The translations under genes and the position numbers were made by a program. From Candidatus Avisuccinivibrio pullicola (lineage in GTDB: Bacteria; Pseudomonadota; Gammaproteobacteria; Enterobacterales; Succinivibrionaceae), in assembly GCA_018713485.1 (NCBI GenBank), contig DVOQ01000062.1, forward strand, positions 1 to 37,975: a stretch of DNA of 37,975 nt, given 5' to 3'. The notes under the pieces were generated by a model. The model saw only the letters and a list, made by a program, of their open reading frames with translations. It had not been told where the DNA came from and did no database searches. This document shows positions 8,846 through 17,400 of this stretch, one piece after another. Position 1 is the first letter of the stretch. Every line of letters begins with the position of its first letter.

Positions 8846-8876
8846 TATAATGCCCCCGCCGGAAACGGTTTCCGGC
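8846..8876 (+). promoter_or_regulatory. istA promoter -10 box and overlapping operator palindrome
   Basis: TATAAT at 8846-8851 is a consensus -10 box with no convincing -35 box. Seven bases later GCCGGAAAC (8858-8866) and GTTTCCGGC (8868-8876) form a 19-bp perfect palindrome around one base. It covers the expected transcription start and sits 12 bases before the istA ribosome site. A repressor bound here would silence transposase expression. The KfrA-like gene in the same element is an obvious candidate, but this is inference. Confidence 0.5.
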
Positions 8877-8901
8877 CTTGAATATAAAAGAGGACGTTTT
8901 T

Positions 8902-10506
8902 ATGAGCACAACTCATGAACAGATCTATAAAATCGTCTCGCTTACCTTAAAGGACGGCTGTCCGGTAAGAGAGACCGCACGCAGGGCAGAAGTCTCTCCC
9001 GCCACGGTGTCGAGGGTGATGATGAAGGCGCGCCTTGCCGGGATCACCGTTAAGGACCTTGAGAGCTGCGACGCTGATACCCTCTGCGGACTTATCTGCG
9101 GGGAGAACCCGCGTTTTGCGGAGCCCGACTTCGGCGACATCACGGAGAGGATGAGGGTCAGGCGCAAAATGACGCTCCTCCAGGCCTGGGAGATGCTTTA
9201 CGTGCCGTCGGTGCCTGAAGGCATGCAGGCCTATTCCTACAAGCGCTTCTGTGCGCTTATGGCGCAGTGGCGTGCCTCAAGGGGTGAGGAAAGGCGGCAG
9301 AGCCACACGGAGATCCCCGTGGAAAGGGCCGGCTATATGGAGATAGACTTTTCCGGTGATCCCTTTGAATGGCATGACGTGCACGGGGCAAGGCATAACG
9401 CCAGGATCTTCGTGGCCTCGCTGCGCTACAGCAAGATGATGTTCTGCAAGGCCTATGACAGGGAAGTCCGGGATTCCTGGATTGACGGCATCATATCGGC
9501 CTTTGAGTACTTCGGAGGCGTGACCCTTAACTGCTCCATGGACAACGCAAAGGCCCTCGTCAGCCGCCCCGATCACTATGCGGGCGAAGTGACGGCGGCG
9601 GTGAGGGCGGTTTGCAGCTACTACGGCACGCGGCCCATGACGCTTCCGGTAAAGTCACCGCAGAGAAAGCCGGAGGCCGAGCGCTCCGCCAACATGGAGC
9701 AGATCCACGTCAGGATCCCCCTGGGGCTTGACGGGCCCGTGGTGGCTGCGGATCTCAGTGCCCTTAACCGCCTCATCCTGGAAAAGACGGAGATCTTTAA
9801 CTGCCGTCCCTTTACGGATCGCGGCGGCGACTCAAGACGCAGTCTCTTTGAGCGCGAGGAGAAAGGGGCCCTGCGCCCGCTGCCGCTGCTTCCCTACGAG
9901 CGCGGGATCTGGAAGGTGCTGATGGCCGACAGACAGTACATGGTCAAGGCCGAGGGCGGGCACCGCTACATGGTTCCGTTTCAGTATGCCTCGTCTAAGG
10001 TGGCCGTGAGGATTGGAAGTGCCGAAATCAGCTTTTACGATCCCGGCACCATGCAGAAGCTCATCTCCTATCCGCGGGACTTAAGGGACGGCTATTTCAG
10101 GCACACCTGCGATGAATGCCTCTCCCCCGATGACCGTGAGCTCAGAGGAGGCATTGAAGGAGCCATGGAGGCCATGAAAAAGGCCTGCCAGAGGCCGAGC
10201 TCATCCGTGGAGGCCTTTGTAAGGGCCGTGTTCGAGGATAAGTCCATGACCGCGCTCAACCGCGTCAACGCCCTCAGGGGACTTAAGAGTCTCATCGTCA
10301 GGCACCACATCAATATCGTGGAAAAGGCTCTGGGAACGGCATCCGCCGACGGGTGCCTTACGGATCTGAACCACATCCGCAGCGTGCTGCAGGGCATGTT
10401 TGACGCCATCAACCGCCGCAGAAAGACGGCCCGGGCCGCCAGGGAGGCGGGCAGCACGGAGGAGAGCGGCAACGCCCTTGCCCACACGAGGCTGCGCAAC
10501 GCCTAG
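8902..10506 (+). CDS. istA: IS21-family transposase IstA
   Basis: 534 aa from the ATG at 8902, preceded by AAGAGGA at 8888-8894. An upstream TTG start at 8878 is less likely. IstA is the DDE recombinase that binds the element ends and carries out strand transfer with the IstB ATPase. Seen: an N-terminal helix-turn-helix (about residues 12-45, around RETARRAEVSPATVSRV); the first catalytic Asp in YMEIDFSGDPF (about 146); the second in SMDNAKALV (about 215); a PQRKPEAERS segment (about 255) carrying the glutamate; then a basic C-terminal region. Length is normal for the family. It is followed after 48 bp by istB. Confidence 0.9.
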   Translation: MSTTHEQIYKIVSLTLKDGCPVRETARRAEVSPATVSRVMMKARLAGITVKDLESCDADTLCGLICGENPRFAEPDFGDITERMRVRRKMTLLQAWEMLYVPSVPEGMQAYSYKRFCALMAQWRASRGEERRQSHTEIPVERAGYMEIDFSGDPFEWHDVHGARHNARIFVASLRYSKMMFCKAYDREVRDSWIDGIISAFEYFGGVTLNCSMDNAKALVSRPDHYAGEVTAAVRAVCSYYGTRPMTLPVKSPQRKPEAERSANMEQIHVRIPLGLDGPVVAADLSALNRLILEKTEIFNCRPFTDRGGDSRRSLFEREEKGALRPLPLLPYERGIWKVLMADRQYMVKAEGGHRYMVPFQYASSKVAVRIGSAEISFYDPGTMQKLISYPRDLRDGYFRHTCDECLSPDDRELRGGIEGAMEAMKKACQRPSSSVEAFVRAVFEDKSMTALNRVNALRGLKSLIVRHHINIVEKALGTASADGCLTDLNHIRSVLQGMFDAINRRRKTARAAREAGSTEESGNALAHTRLRNA

Positions 10507-10554
10507 AGCCGCAAGTACCGTCTTAAATACATTTAGCTGAATTTATTTTACATT

Positions 10555-11530
10555 ATGAAAAAAAACAGACGTTTCAGAAAGACTCAGCGATGAGAACATC
10601 CTGAGTCTCGGCAGGAAACTGCATCTCACCCCTCTTACCCGGTGCTTCATCGGCATCACGCAGGAAAAGGAGTACCGCGAGGACGGCCTCTCCTACCGCG
10701 AGCTTATCGTGAGACTGCTTGAGACCCTGGAGGCCTCGCGCACGGAAAGGAGACTTAACCGCCAGGTCGGGGGCCTGGGCCTTACGCATCCCGGTGCGGT
10801 GATTGAGGACAGGCTCTTTGAGTCAAGAACGGGACTCAGCCGCCGCATGGCACGCGAACTTAACACCTGCGAGTGGGTAAGGCATAAGTGGAACCTCATT
10901 ATCACGGGCCCGTCGGGCTCGGGAAAGACGTGGATCTGCGACTGCCTGGCCGCAAGCGCAAGACGCCTCGGCCTTAAAACCTCCGTGCTGCGCTGGAGCT
11001 CTCTCATGGCGAGGCTGGCCGTGATTTCCGCGGATGACTTTGAGAGGCTGGCAGAGGAGCTCATGAACACCGATCTGATTTACATTGACCGCTTTGTGTC
11101 GAGCATCCCCTCTCCTGAATGCGAGGCCCTGCTCGGTCATCTGGCTGACCGCATCGACGGCAGGGCCGCGGTGATGACTAACTCCCAGGTGGCAGTGCCG
11201 GACTGGAAAAAGCGCTTCGGTGATCCCGTCATCGCCGACGGCATCATCACGCGCCTCACCGGAGGCTTTGCCCAGATCCTGACCATTGACAGCACCGTGT
11301 CCATGAGAACGCTCGACCCCCGGAGCGAGGGCAGCGGGTGGTCGCCTGACACATCTGACGGAGATGAGAGCGGGGAGGCTCCCGGTACCCTTAAGGGTAC
11401 CGTTAATCACGGTGAAACCTGCCCCAGCGGAGGTACCGGGGGTACCGGTACCCCCGGTACCCTGAATGTCCCCAATGGTACCGGTACCCTCAGTACCCTG
11501 AACGAAAACGCAGATAAGGAGAAAAACTAG
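10555..11530 (+). CDS. istB: IS21-family ATPase IstB, 5' end out of frame at an A8 run
   Basis: AAA+ helper that selects targets and activates IstA. The conserved N-terminal region (around RKLHLTPLTRCFIGITQ) is open from 10559, but the only nearby ATG (10555) is out of frame by one base at eight consecutive A (10558-10565). With seven A the frame would run straight through to give about 324 aa. Otherwise translation would have to begin at the GTG at 10709, which lacks a ribosome site and loses about 50 residues. Walker A is GPSGSGKT. Walker B reads LIYIDRF, with Arg where IstB usually has a second Asp. The last 70 or so residues are a Gly/Thr-rich tail coded by repeated GGTACC. Either transcriptional slippage, a real mutation or a sequencing error explains the A8. 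Confidence 0.8.
10558..10565 (+). other. A8 homopolymer, candidate slippage site in istB
   Basis: ATG followed by eight A. Reading as written gives a 12-codon peptide ending at TGA. Loss of one A, in DNA or by polymerase slippage, joins the ATG to the full IstB frame. Runs of eight or more A are known sites of transcriptional slippage in bacteria. Confidence 0.6.
11384..11488. repeat. Cluster of eight GGTACC palindromes at the istB 3' end
   Basis: GGTACC occurs at 11384, 11396, 11432, 11441, 11447, 11456, 11477 and 11483, eight copies in 105 bases. The cluster encodes the Gly/Thr-rich IstB tail and lies just upstream of the KfrA-like gene. It could be a protein-binding array or a repeat that expanded within the element. 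Confidence 0.85.
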
Positions 11531-11532
11531 AC

Positions 11533-12135
11533 ATGGCACTGTCAGAAAAGCTTTACGAAATCTACTGTGAGCTTATCTCGGAAATTGAGGAGAGCGGCCA
11601 GAAGGTGACCGTTACCGCTCTCAAGAACCTGGCTGACAGCCGCAGGGGCGTAAGCAGTTCCAAGCGCGACTGCCAGGCTGCCATCGACCGCTGGCGCGAC
11701 GAACTGGCCGCCATTGAGCGCATTACGGAAATCCCCGATGAGGTGTCGGCCCAGTTCATGCGCTCCTGCAGGAGACTGTGGGCGGAGCTCTCCGCACGCT
11801 TCGGTAAGGAGACCGCCGCCATCGCCAGGGAGGCCGACGAGAAGGTGGCCGATGCCAGGGCTGCCCGCGACAGCTGCAGAGAACGCATTGATGCTCTTGA
11901 GGAAAGCCTAGCCGTCTCCGCAAGGGAGCGCGAGGCTGACCGCAGGCTCATTGAGGAGCTGAGGATGAAGGTGGAAATGCTCACCTCCGGCAAGACCTCC
12001 CTCGAAAGCGACAACGCAAGGCTGAGGGAAAAGATTGCCGACTCTGAGCGGATGGTCGACAGGCTGTCGGCAATTCTCAGCTCTAAGCTTAATGCCTCGG
12101 GAGCTGATGAGGAGCAGGAGGTGAAGGAGGACTGA
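11533..12135 (+). CDS. KfrA-like DNA-binding coiled-coil protein (IS passenger)
   Basis: 200 aa. Residues about 1-70 resemble the KfrA N-terminal domain of plasmid regulators: a helical stretch with VTVTALKNLADSRRGVS, consistent with a helix-turn-helix-type fold. Residues about 70-185 are a long Ala/Glu/Arg-rich heptad region (for example READEKVADARAARDS), a predicted coiled coil, ending in an acidic tail. KfrA proteins bind palindromes in their own promoters and affect plasmid maintenance. The ATG has AAGGAG 11 bases upstream, and its start is 2 bases after the istB stop, so it is cotranscribed with the transposition genes and lies inside the inverted repeats. A role in regulating or targeting the element is inferred. 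The family call is by pattern only. Confidence 0.65.
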   Translation: MALSEKLYEIYCELISEIEESGQKVTVTALKNLADSRRGVSSSKRDCQAAIDRWRDELAAIERITEIPDEVSAQFMRSCRRLWAELSARFGKETAAIAREADEKVADARAARDSCRERIDALEESLAVSAREREADRRLIEELRMKVEMLTSGKTSLESDNARLREKIADSERMVDRLSAILSSKLNASGADEEQEVKED

Positions 12136-12289
12136 CCCTGAGCTGTCCTGCCTCCCTCAGGGTAACGGTCATAAATTAAAGGGGGGCGGGGGGAGGCGGC
12201 CTGCGGCCGCCGTTTAAGGTGGCTGACGCCACCGTTTCTGGGGTAACCGGCTAAGGCCGGTTACCCTCTCCCGGCGGACTGCGTCCGCC
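12136..12289 (+). ncRNA. Array of five stem-loops at the 3' end of the IS21-like element
   Basis: Five perfect hairpins in 154 bases: CCCTGAG/CTCAGGG (12136-12162), GGCGGCC-TGC-GGCCGCC (12195-12211), GGTGGC-TGAC-GCCACC (12218-12233), an 11-bp stem with TAAG loop (12241-12266) and GGCGGAC-TGC-GTCCGCC (12273-12289). A G-rich run (12181-12199) precedes the second. The first starts directly after the KfrA-like stop codon. Possible roles are an insulating terminator array, REP-like DNA sites or a structured RNA; the sequence cannot separate these. The hairpins are certain, the RNA label is tentative. Confidence 0.45.
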
Positions 12290-12334
12290 CAGTGCGTCTA
12301 GTGATCACACCCTGAGAAAAAGCCTGTTTCACAT

Positions 12335-12370
12335 CAGAGAGACCAAGTTTCAGTTCCTAAGAAAACTCAC
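12335..12370. repeat. Right terminal inverted repeat of the IS21-like element
   Basis: CAGAGAGACCAAG (12335-12347), a 5-base spacer, then GTTCCTAAGAAAACTCAC (12353-12370), the mirror of the left end with the same block spacing. TCTATC follows at 12372-12377. Confidence 0.85.
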
Positions 12371-12399
12371 TTCTATCGCCAAAGGTGACACTATCGCCA

Positions 12400-13113
12400 T
12401 TAAGTTTTCTCAACAACCAGATGCATACATCCTTCATTGTCCGCAAAGCCCGCGCCATAGCGGCAGGGCAGATCGTCATTGGCGATGAAAAACACCGCTT
12501 TCAAATCACTGCCGCACTCAAGTACGGTACGCTCAGACGTGACGGCGCGATACTCCTCGTTTAAACCATCGCTCGTGCAAATGACAAGCCCGCCTTCAGG
12601 GACACCTGGTACCACGTAGCCTGCCTTGGCGGGAATAGCGTAATTGCCAAGCGCGTTACAGCAATTGCCAGGCGACACGCGCCAGTACTCGTTACGCGGC
12701 ACCTCCAAAGAAAGCGACTTGTCACTGACGAGAAAACGCCACGTCATAGTGCTGTCACGGGCCTCCTGCATAAGAGTAACGGGCCTGCCGCGCTCAAGGT
12801 TAAGCTGCGTGTCAAAGCTGTGCCTTAAATCAGAGAGCACCGCGGGATCAGGATGCGGGTAAACGGCATCGTTCGTGAAAGCATTCTCCACAGTATCGAA
12901 ACTCTCCACACCGCCATCACGGATCGCGTAATAGGCAAGCGTCATACCCACTAAACGCTGCTCCTTTGCCTCAGGCAAGGCAAAAGCTACGAGCACCGTT
13001 TTGAGATCAGAGGCTAAAACGACTAAGTCAAGCGCTGCTAAAACCTGACGGTGACCTGAATTTATGCCATGTGATTGCGCCACGGCGCTTAAGGCCTTTA
13101 AAGGACTATCCAT
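12400..13113 (-). CDS. Hypothetical protein, 237 aa, last gene of the giant-protein cluster
   Basis: I do not recognise this protein. It has no signal peptide or membrane segment. It is rich in short hydrophobic strands and has scattered cysteines (for example in SPGNCCNALG and VICTSDG), with a middle section around PHPDPAVLSDLRHSFDTQL. The ATG is preceded by AAGGAG about 7 bases upstream, a strong site. It begins 24 bases after the end of the giant-protein frame on the same strand, so it is probably cotranscribed with it. Its stop lies 29 bases from the right end of the IS21-like element, which did not disrupt it. A partner, chaperone or immunity role for the giant protein is possible but unsupported by motif. 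Confidence 0.7.
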   Translation of the reverse strand: MDSPLKALSAVAQSHGINSGHRQVLAALDLVVLASDLKTVLVAFALPEAKEQRLVGMTLAYYAIRDGGVESFDTVENAFTNDAVYPHPDPAVLSDLRHSFDTQLNLERGRPVTLMQEARDSTMTWRFLVSDKSLSLEVPRNEYWRVSPGNCCNALGNYAIPAKAGYVVPGVPEGGLVICTSDGLNEEYRAVTSERTVLECGSDLKAVFFIANDDLPCRYGAGFADNEGCMHLVVEKT

Positions 13114-13137
13114 ATCTTACTCCTTGAAACTACATCC

Positions 13138-14433
13138 TTAATTTAAGTGAAAACCGGCGATTAAAGAGGCCACCTGCAGGGGGCTTAAACCACGGGAGAC
13201 AAGCACATCCGTCAGTTCCTGCACGCTATAGCCGCACTCCACGATAAGGGCACACTGCTCGGGCGGGGACAGGGACGCCAAACAGGGCTGAAGGCTCTCC
13301 AGGCTCTCCTTTAAGGGGTAATGGCGCGCTCTAAAGGCTTTAAGGGCGCAGGCTAAACGCAGGCGCATCTCCCTGCGCACCGTGGCTACCCACTGTGCGG
13401 TGCCTAAAGGTGACAGTCCCTGGGAAGGAAGGGCCTTAACCAGATCCTCAAGGTGATAACCCTGCAACAAAAGACCGATCCCGCCATCCTCCAACGTCAG
13501 GGGGACCAGTGACTGCCTTGTAAGGGCCTCAAGCATAAAACCCGCCTCCAGATCGGAGGAAACGGCATAGGCTACGCTCTCCATAAGCATACGCTCGGGA
13601 TCGCCATAGAGCCCCAAGGGAGCGTCCTTCACCTCAATGCTCAGGCTTTCCCGAGACACCGGCCCTATCTCACTCACGAGGTTAAGGAGCGTGCGCCAGG
13701 ACAAAAGCGTCAGGGGACGCAGCGCCATGATAAAGGTCCCGATCCGCTCGGGACTCAGGGAATCTCCATACAACTGCCCCAGCTCCTTAAGATAGACGCG
13801 GGCCGCGCTCAGATCGGAATGGATGATTTCAGCCAGAGCGGGCAGAAGCGCTGTGCTCAGTTCCCGCTCAGAAGCGCTGACAAGACTCTTACAGACCACA
13901 CACGGAACCCCGTCCTTAAGGCACTCCCGATAAGCGTTGAGCAAGGAACACGCCGCCTTAACCTCCTCGCCAGACGAGGACGCTTGCGAGAGGTTAACCC
14001 CCTTGCCCTTAAGCTCTGAAATAGCCTCCAGGAGGGTCTGCGAGGACAGACCGAGGCTTAACAGGGACCACGCGATCACACACAGATAGCGCTCCCCCTC
14101 AAGGCTCCCTATCTGCTCTAAAGTCCTCGACACGTGAGAGAGTACAAAGTCGCGGTCAAGGCAGTGCTCACAGCGCAATAGCTGCGCCGTGACATAGTCC
14201 ACCTGCAAGGCCTGCGCTTTGGGATCAGTGGGGACAAGGTAGGAGTGAAGCTCTCTTACCTCTCCCTTCTCTAATTTAAAGTCATTTAAAAGCGAGCTGC
14301 CCGCACGGAGATCCGCCCCCGCGTAGAGGGGCAGATAGTCAGCGGGATCTAAAGGCTCAGGCACGGGGCCTGGCTCAGGTTCAGGCGTTGGCGTAGGCTC
14401 AGGACCCGGTTCCGGCGGCTCGGGGTGCGGAGG
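13138..14433 (-). pseudogene. C-terminal part of the giant protein, separated by one in-frame stop
   Basis: 431 codons continue in exactly the same frame as the 1,481-aa frame upstream, after a single TAA at 14434-14436. The stop falls inside a Pro-Glu-Thr linker: PTPEPEP before it and PPHPEPPEPGPEPTP after it. So this is one ancestral gene of about 1,912 codons. A GTG at 14364 is the first plausible internal start but has no ribosome site. After the linker the protein is helix-rich, with two related segments (GYHLEDLVKALPSQGLSPLG at about residue 303 of the 408-aa frame and GYSVQELTDVLVSRGLSPLQ at 378). This suggests repeated helical hairpins. Readthrough, recent mutation or sequencing error could explain the stop. 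Confidence 0.75.
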
Positions 14434-17400
14434 TTACGGCTCAGGCTCAGGCGTGGGTGCGGGTGTAGGCTCGGGAGAGTTTGCGGTACTTATGAGAGCG
14501 TAGGCTACGTAAGTGACGGTGTAAAAGAGCTCATCACGCTGCGTGCCATCCTCTAAGGTCACGGTGCGCGCCGTGGCGCTCTCCTCGTCGGTTACCCGCG
14601 CCTCAAGAGTAAGAGGCGTGTCCTCGGTAAGCGTTGCACGTAGCTCCGCGCTTAAGGTATAGCTAAAGGCCTGACCTACCGTAACCTCAAGGCTGCGCGC
14701 CACTACCTCATCCTGTAAAAAGAGATTGACTTGCGCCTGCTTGGCCGTGCTTAAGAGCGTAAAGGTCAAGGTTCCAGTGTCGGCACGGTAGACAGGAGGG
14801 GTCGCAAACTGCAAGCCCACGATCCTCAGCGTGGCAAGACCTGGGCGGGAGCACAGTCTGCCGCCCCGCTCCCCTAAGTCTAGATAGCGGCTAAAGGAGA
14901 TACGGCAGTAGAGATCGGAGGATAGCTTAGGGATATCCATCTCAAGGGGCAGATCTGGATAAGAAAGCGCAGAGTTGCTGTAGGCATAGTCCTTAAGCTC
15001 GTGAAGCTCAGCCTCCGCCTCACTTAAGGCACGCACATCGCAGTCATAGACCCTCACCTCAAGGCTCACGGTATAGGGAAGCAGATCGCAAAGTGCGCTC
15101 AGGGTAAGCTTATCGAGAGTAAAGTAAGGCGTTAACAGGGACAATGAGGCAGGCGGGCGCAGGGGCGGCTGGTTTAAACGCGCCTCGCTAAAGGCCAGCC
15201 TCTGCCACAGATCCTGATTAACGGCAAGGCCGTCCACAAAGTATGCGGCCGTGGCCTCCTCTAAGATTAAGGCGTAGTAAAAAGTATATGCGGCGGCAGT
15301 GCCTGCCTCACTTATGCTAAGTCCCCGTGCGCTTACGCTCTGCACCTTGCCCGTAGCCGTGTCATAGCGATACAGCTCATCCTCAGGGGCAAGTTCCTTG
15401 AATGCGCTGCCATCCGCAGCCTTTAAGGCGGTAGGCGGCAGCGTGGGGCAGTCGGTAATATTCAGGGGACAGCGCTCACCCGCCGATGTTGCCAGCGCCG
15501 AGTAGGCACTCACCGTCACGGGAGCAAGAGCTAAATGCGCCGGATAGGTGATCCTCACTAAAGGCTCACCGGCAAGCGGCGTTCTGATAACGGAAAGTAC
15601 GCGATGCGCTTTAAGATCGCGACCTAAAACCACATCCCCGGCCTTGACCCTTTCTATGGCTAAGGCGGTACCGTCAGCTAAGGTGATCAGCGCACCTGCG
15701 GGGATAAAGCCTCTCTGATAGCAGGGCACAAGCCGCTCTACACGCGTCTCGCGCTCGCTCTCCTCAGCATAAGAGCCGTTCTCCTCCGCCTTGCCCGAGC
15801 GCTCGGAGTAAAAACCGATAAAGACGGCGCTGGCAAACAGACTGCCCGCGTAGAGCCCCACGTCCCCAAAGAAGCTCCCGCTGCCACCTGCAAAGCCCCC
15901 GCACAGCGTATCGAGAATATCGCTAAAGGAAAAGCCCCGTTTACCGCCCTTACCGCCACTGCCTTTGTGGGTCTTGGCCTTGCGCCGGCCACGCTGAGGC
16001 GCACTCTTTTTGCGCCGCTCCACCATTTCGGCAAGGGAAGGATCGGCACTGCGGCATAACATTACCTCCGCCACCTTAACGGCAAGCTTTGGGAAGAGAT
16101 AGCTCAAAAAGCCATAGAGCCTAACCGTGTCCCCTTCCTCGGAGGTAAAGAGCTCCTTAAAGATCTCGCCAAGGCGCTCAGGGATCTGTTTTACCGTCTC
16201 CTCAATAAGACCGCTAAAGGACAGCTCTGCCGTTAAGTCCCAGGTCAGCAGATCAAGACGCTCCTTTTTATAAAAGAGGTTCTCCTCAGCCTCGACATCC
16301 CCCGCCCCGATCTTCACGCTCACGTAGAGCGTGAGCTTTTTCTCTTTGGAAAAATCAAAGTGCGGCGTAATGCGATGGTTAAGCGCATCCTGTGTTTCGC
16401 ACTCCTTGTTGAACAGATCCAGAAGACTCTCGCAGCCCTTACCCGTAGGCAGACTGTCCACGCTCTTGCAGAGCTCCTTAAGCACGTTGAGATCGGGAAG
16501 CTCCAGGGGCGTGTCGGTAGTCAAGGCAAACCGCCCCTGACCTCTCTTACCTTTAACGGAAGACGTAGCTACCGTATAGCTTAGGTAAAAGCTGAACTTT
16601 CCTCCGCTAAAGGCCGGATGGGAGATCGAGAAAGTCCCCTCAAGGCTCTCCTCGCCCTTATCTGCATCACGCTTTAGCGCCACCTCTAAAGGCAGCATGA
16701 GATCCTTTAAGAGCACTAGATCGCCCTTAAAGCCTATCCTTAAGGCCCGCTCCCCGTGAGAGCCGTAAGCTCCGTGCAGGGTACGTGACTTTTGCAGATC
16801 ATGCAGAGCCTGCGTGCTCCATGCTCCTGCCTTGTTTTCTGCGCGGCTACGCTTTTCATGCTCTGATCGGTCGTCACGGTTGGAACTGTTGCCAGTGCCG
16901 GCCTGATTTTCACGGACGGATCGGTTACCACTGCCCTTCTGATTGCCACCGCTACCACTGCTAAGATAGAGCAAGGGACCCTTTTCCTGCGTACCGCTCT
17001 CGCTGCTGCCCCGTAAGGTGGCGATCGTAAACAGGGACAAAGGCTTAACTAGATGCAGCGCCCCGTAGAAATCCGTTTCCACCGCGCTTTTCGTAAAGCC
17101 AAGCGTCAACGCACCGCTAAGGCTAAAACTCAGGAGCTGCAGATGTAAATTAAGCTGCGCGCTTAAGGTATAGCCAGGCGCGCTCGGTGAGCCCGGTAAT
17201 CCGTGTGTTCCCTGCGTATCCTTCTGTCGCGTATAGCTTAGATAACTGCCTCTATTGAGGGCGATCTCAAAGCCGTTAAGACTAACCTTGGCAAGGCTCT
17301 CCAGGAGCTCTTTAAAGCTCAGTCTCTCCTCTAAAAATATCCCCGCCTCCTCAATGGCCTCGTTGGCGTAGCTAAGCGCCGCCTTCAGCTTCACTCCCGC

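Larger units (their letters stand above)
8659..12371 (+). mobile_element. IS21-like element with a third gene
   Basis: About 3.7 kb. Bounded by inverted repeats of about 36 bp at 8659-8694 and 12335-12370. Each arm is an 18-base block GTGAGTTTTCTTAGGAAC and a 13-base block CTTGGTCTCTCTG separated by 5 variable bases. TCTATC occurs just outside both ends (8653-8658 and 12372-12377), a 6-bp target duplication allowing one extra base at the right end. Inside are istA, istB and a KfrA-like gene, all on the plus strand, then a series of stem-loops. IS21 elements normally carry only the first two genes. Confidence 0.85.

Noticed and set aside
12136-12289. Guide-RNA (bridge or omega-type) interpretation of the stem-loop array
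   Set aside because: Those RNAs belong to IS110 and IS200/IS605 families; this element has IS21-type DDE genes, and nothing shows guide-target pairing. It was kept only as an unexplained structure.
12374-12399. CTATCGCCA repeated twice beside the IS21-like element
   Set aside because: A short 9-base repeat partly explained by the target duplication; no third copy or clear role.
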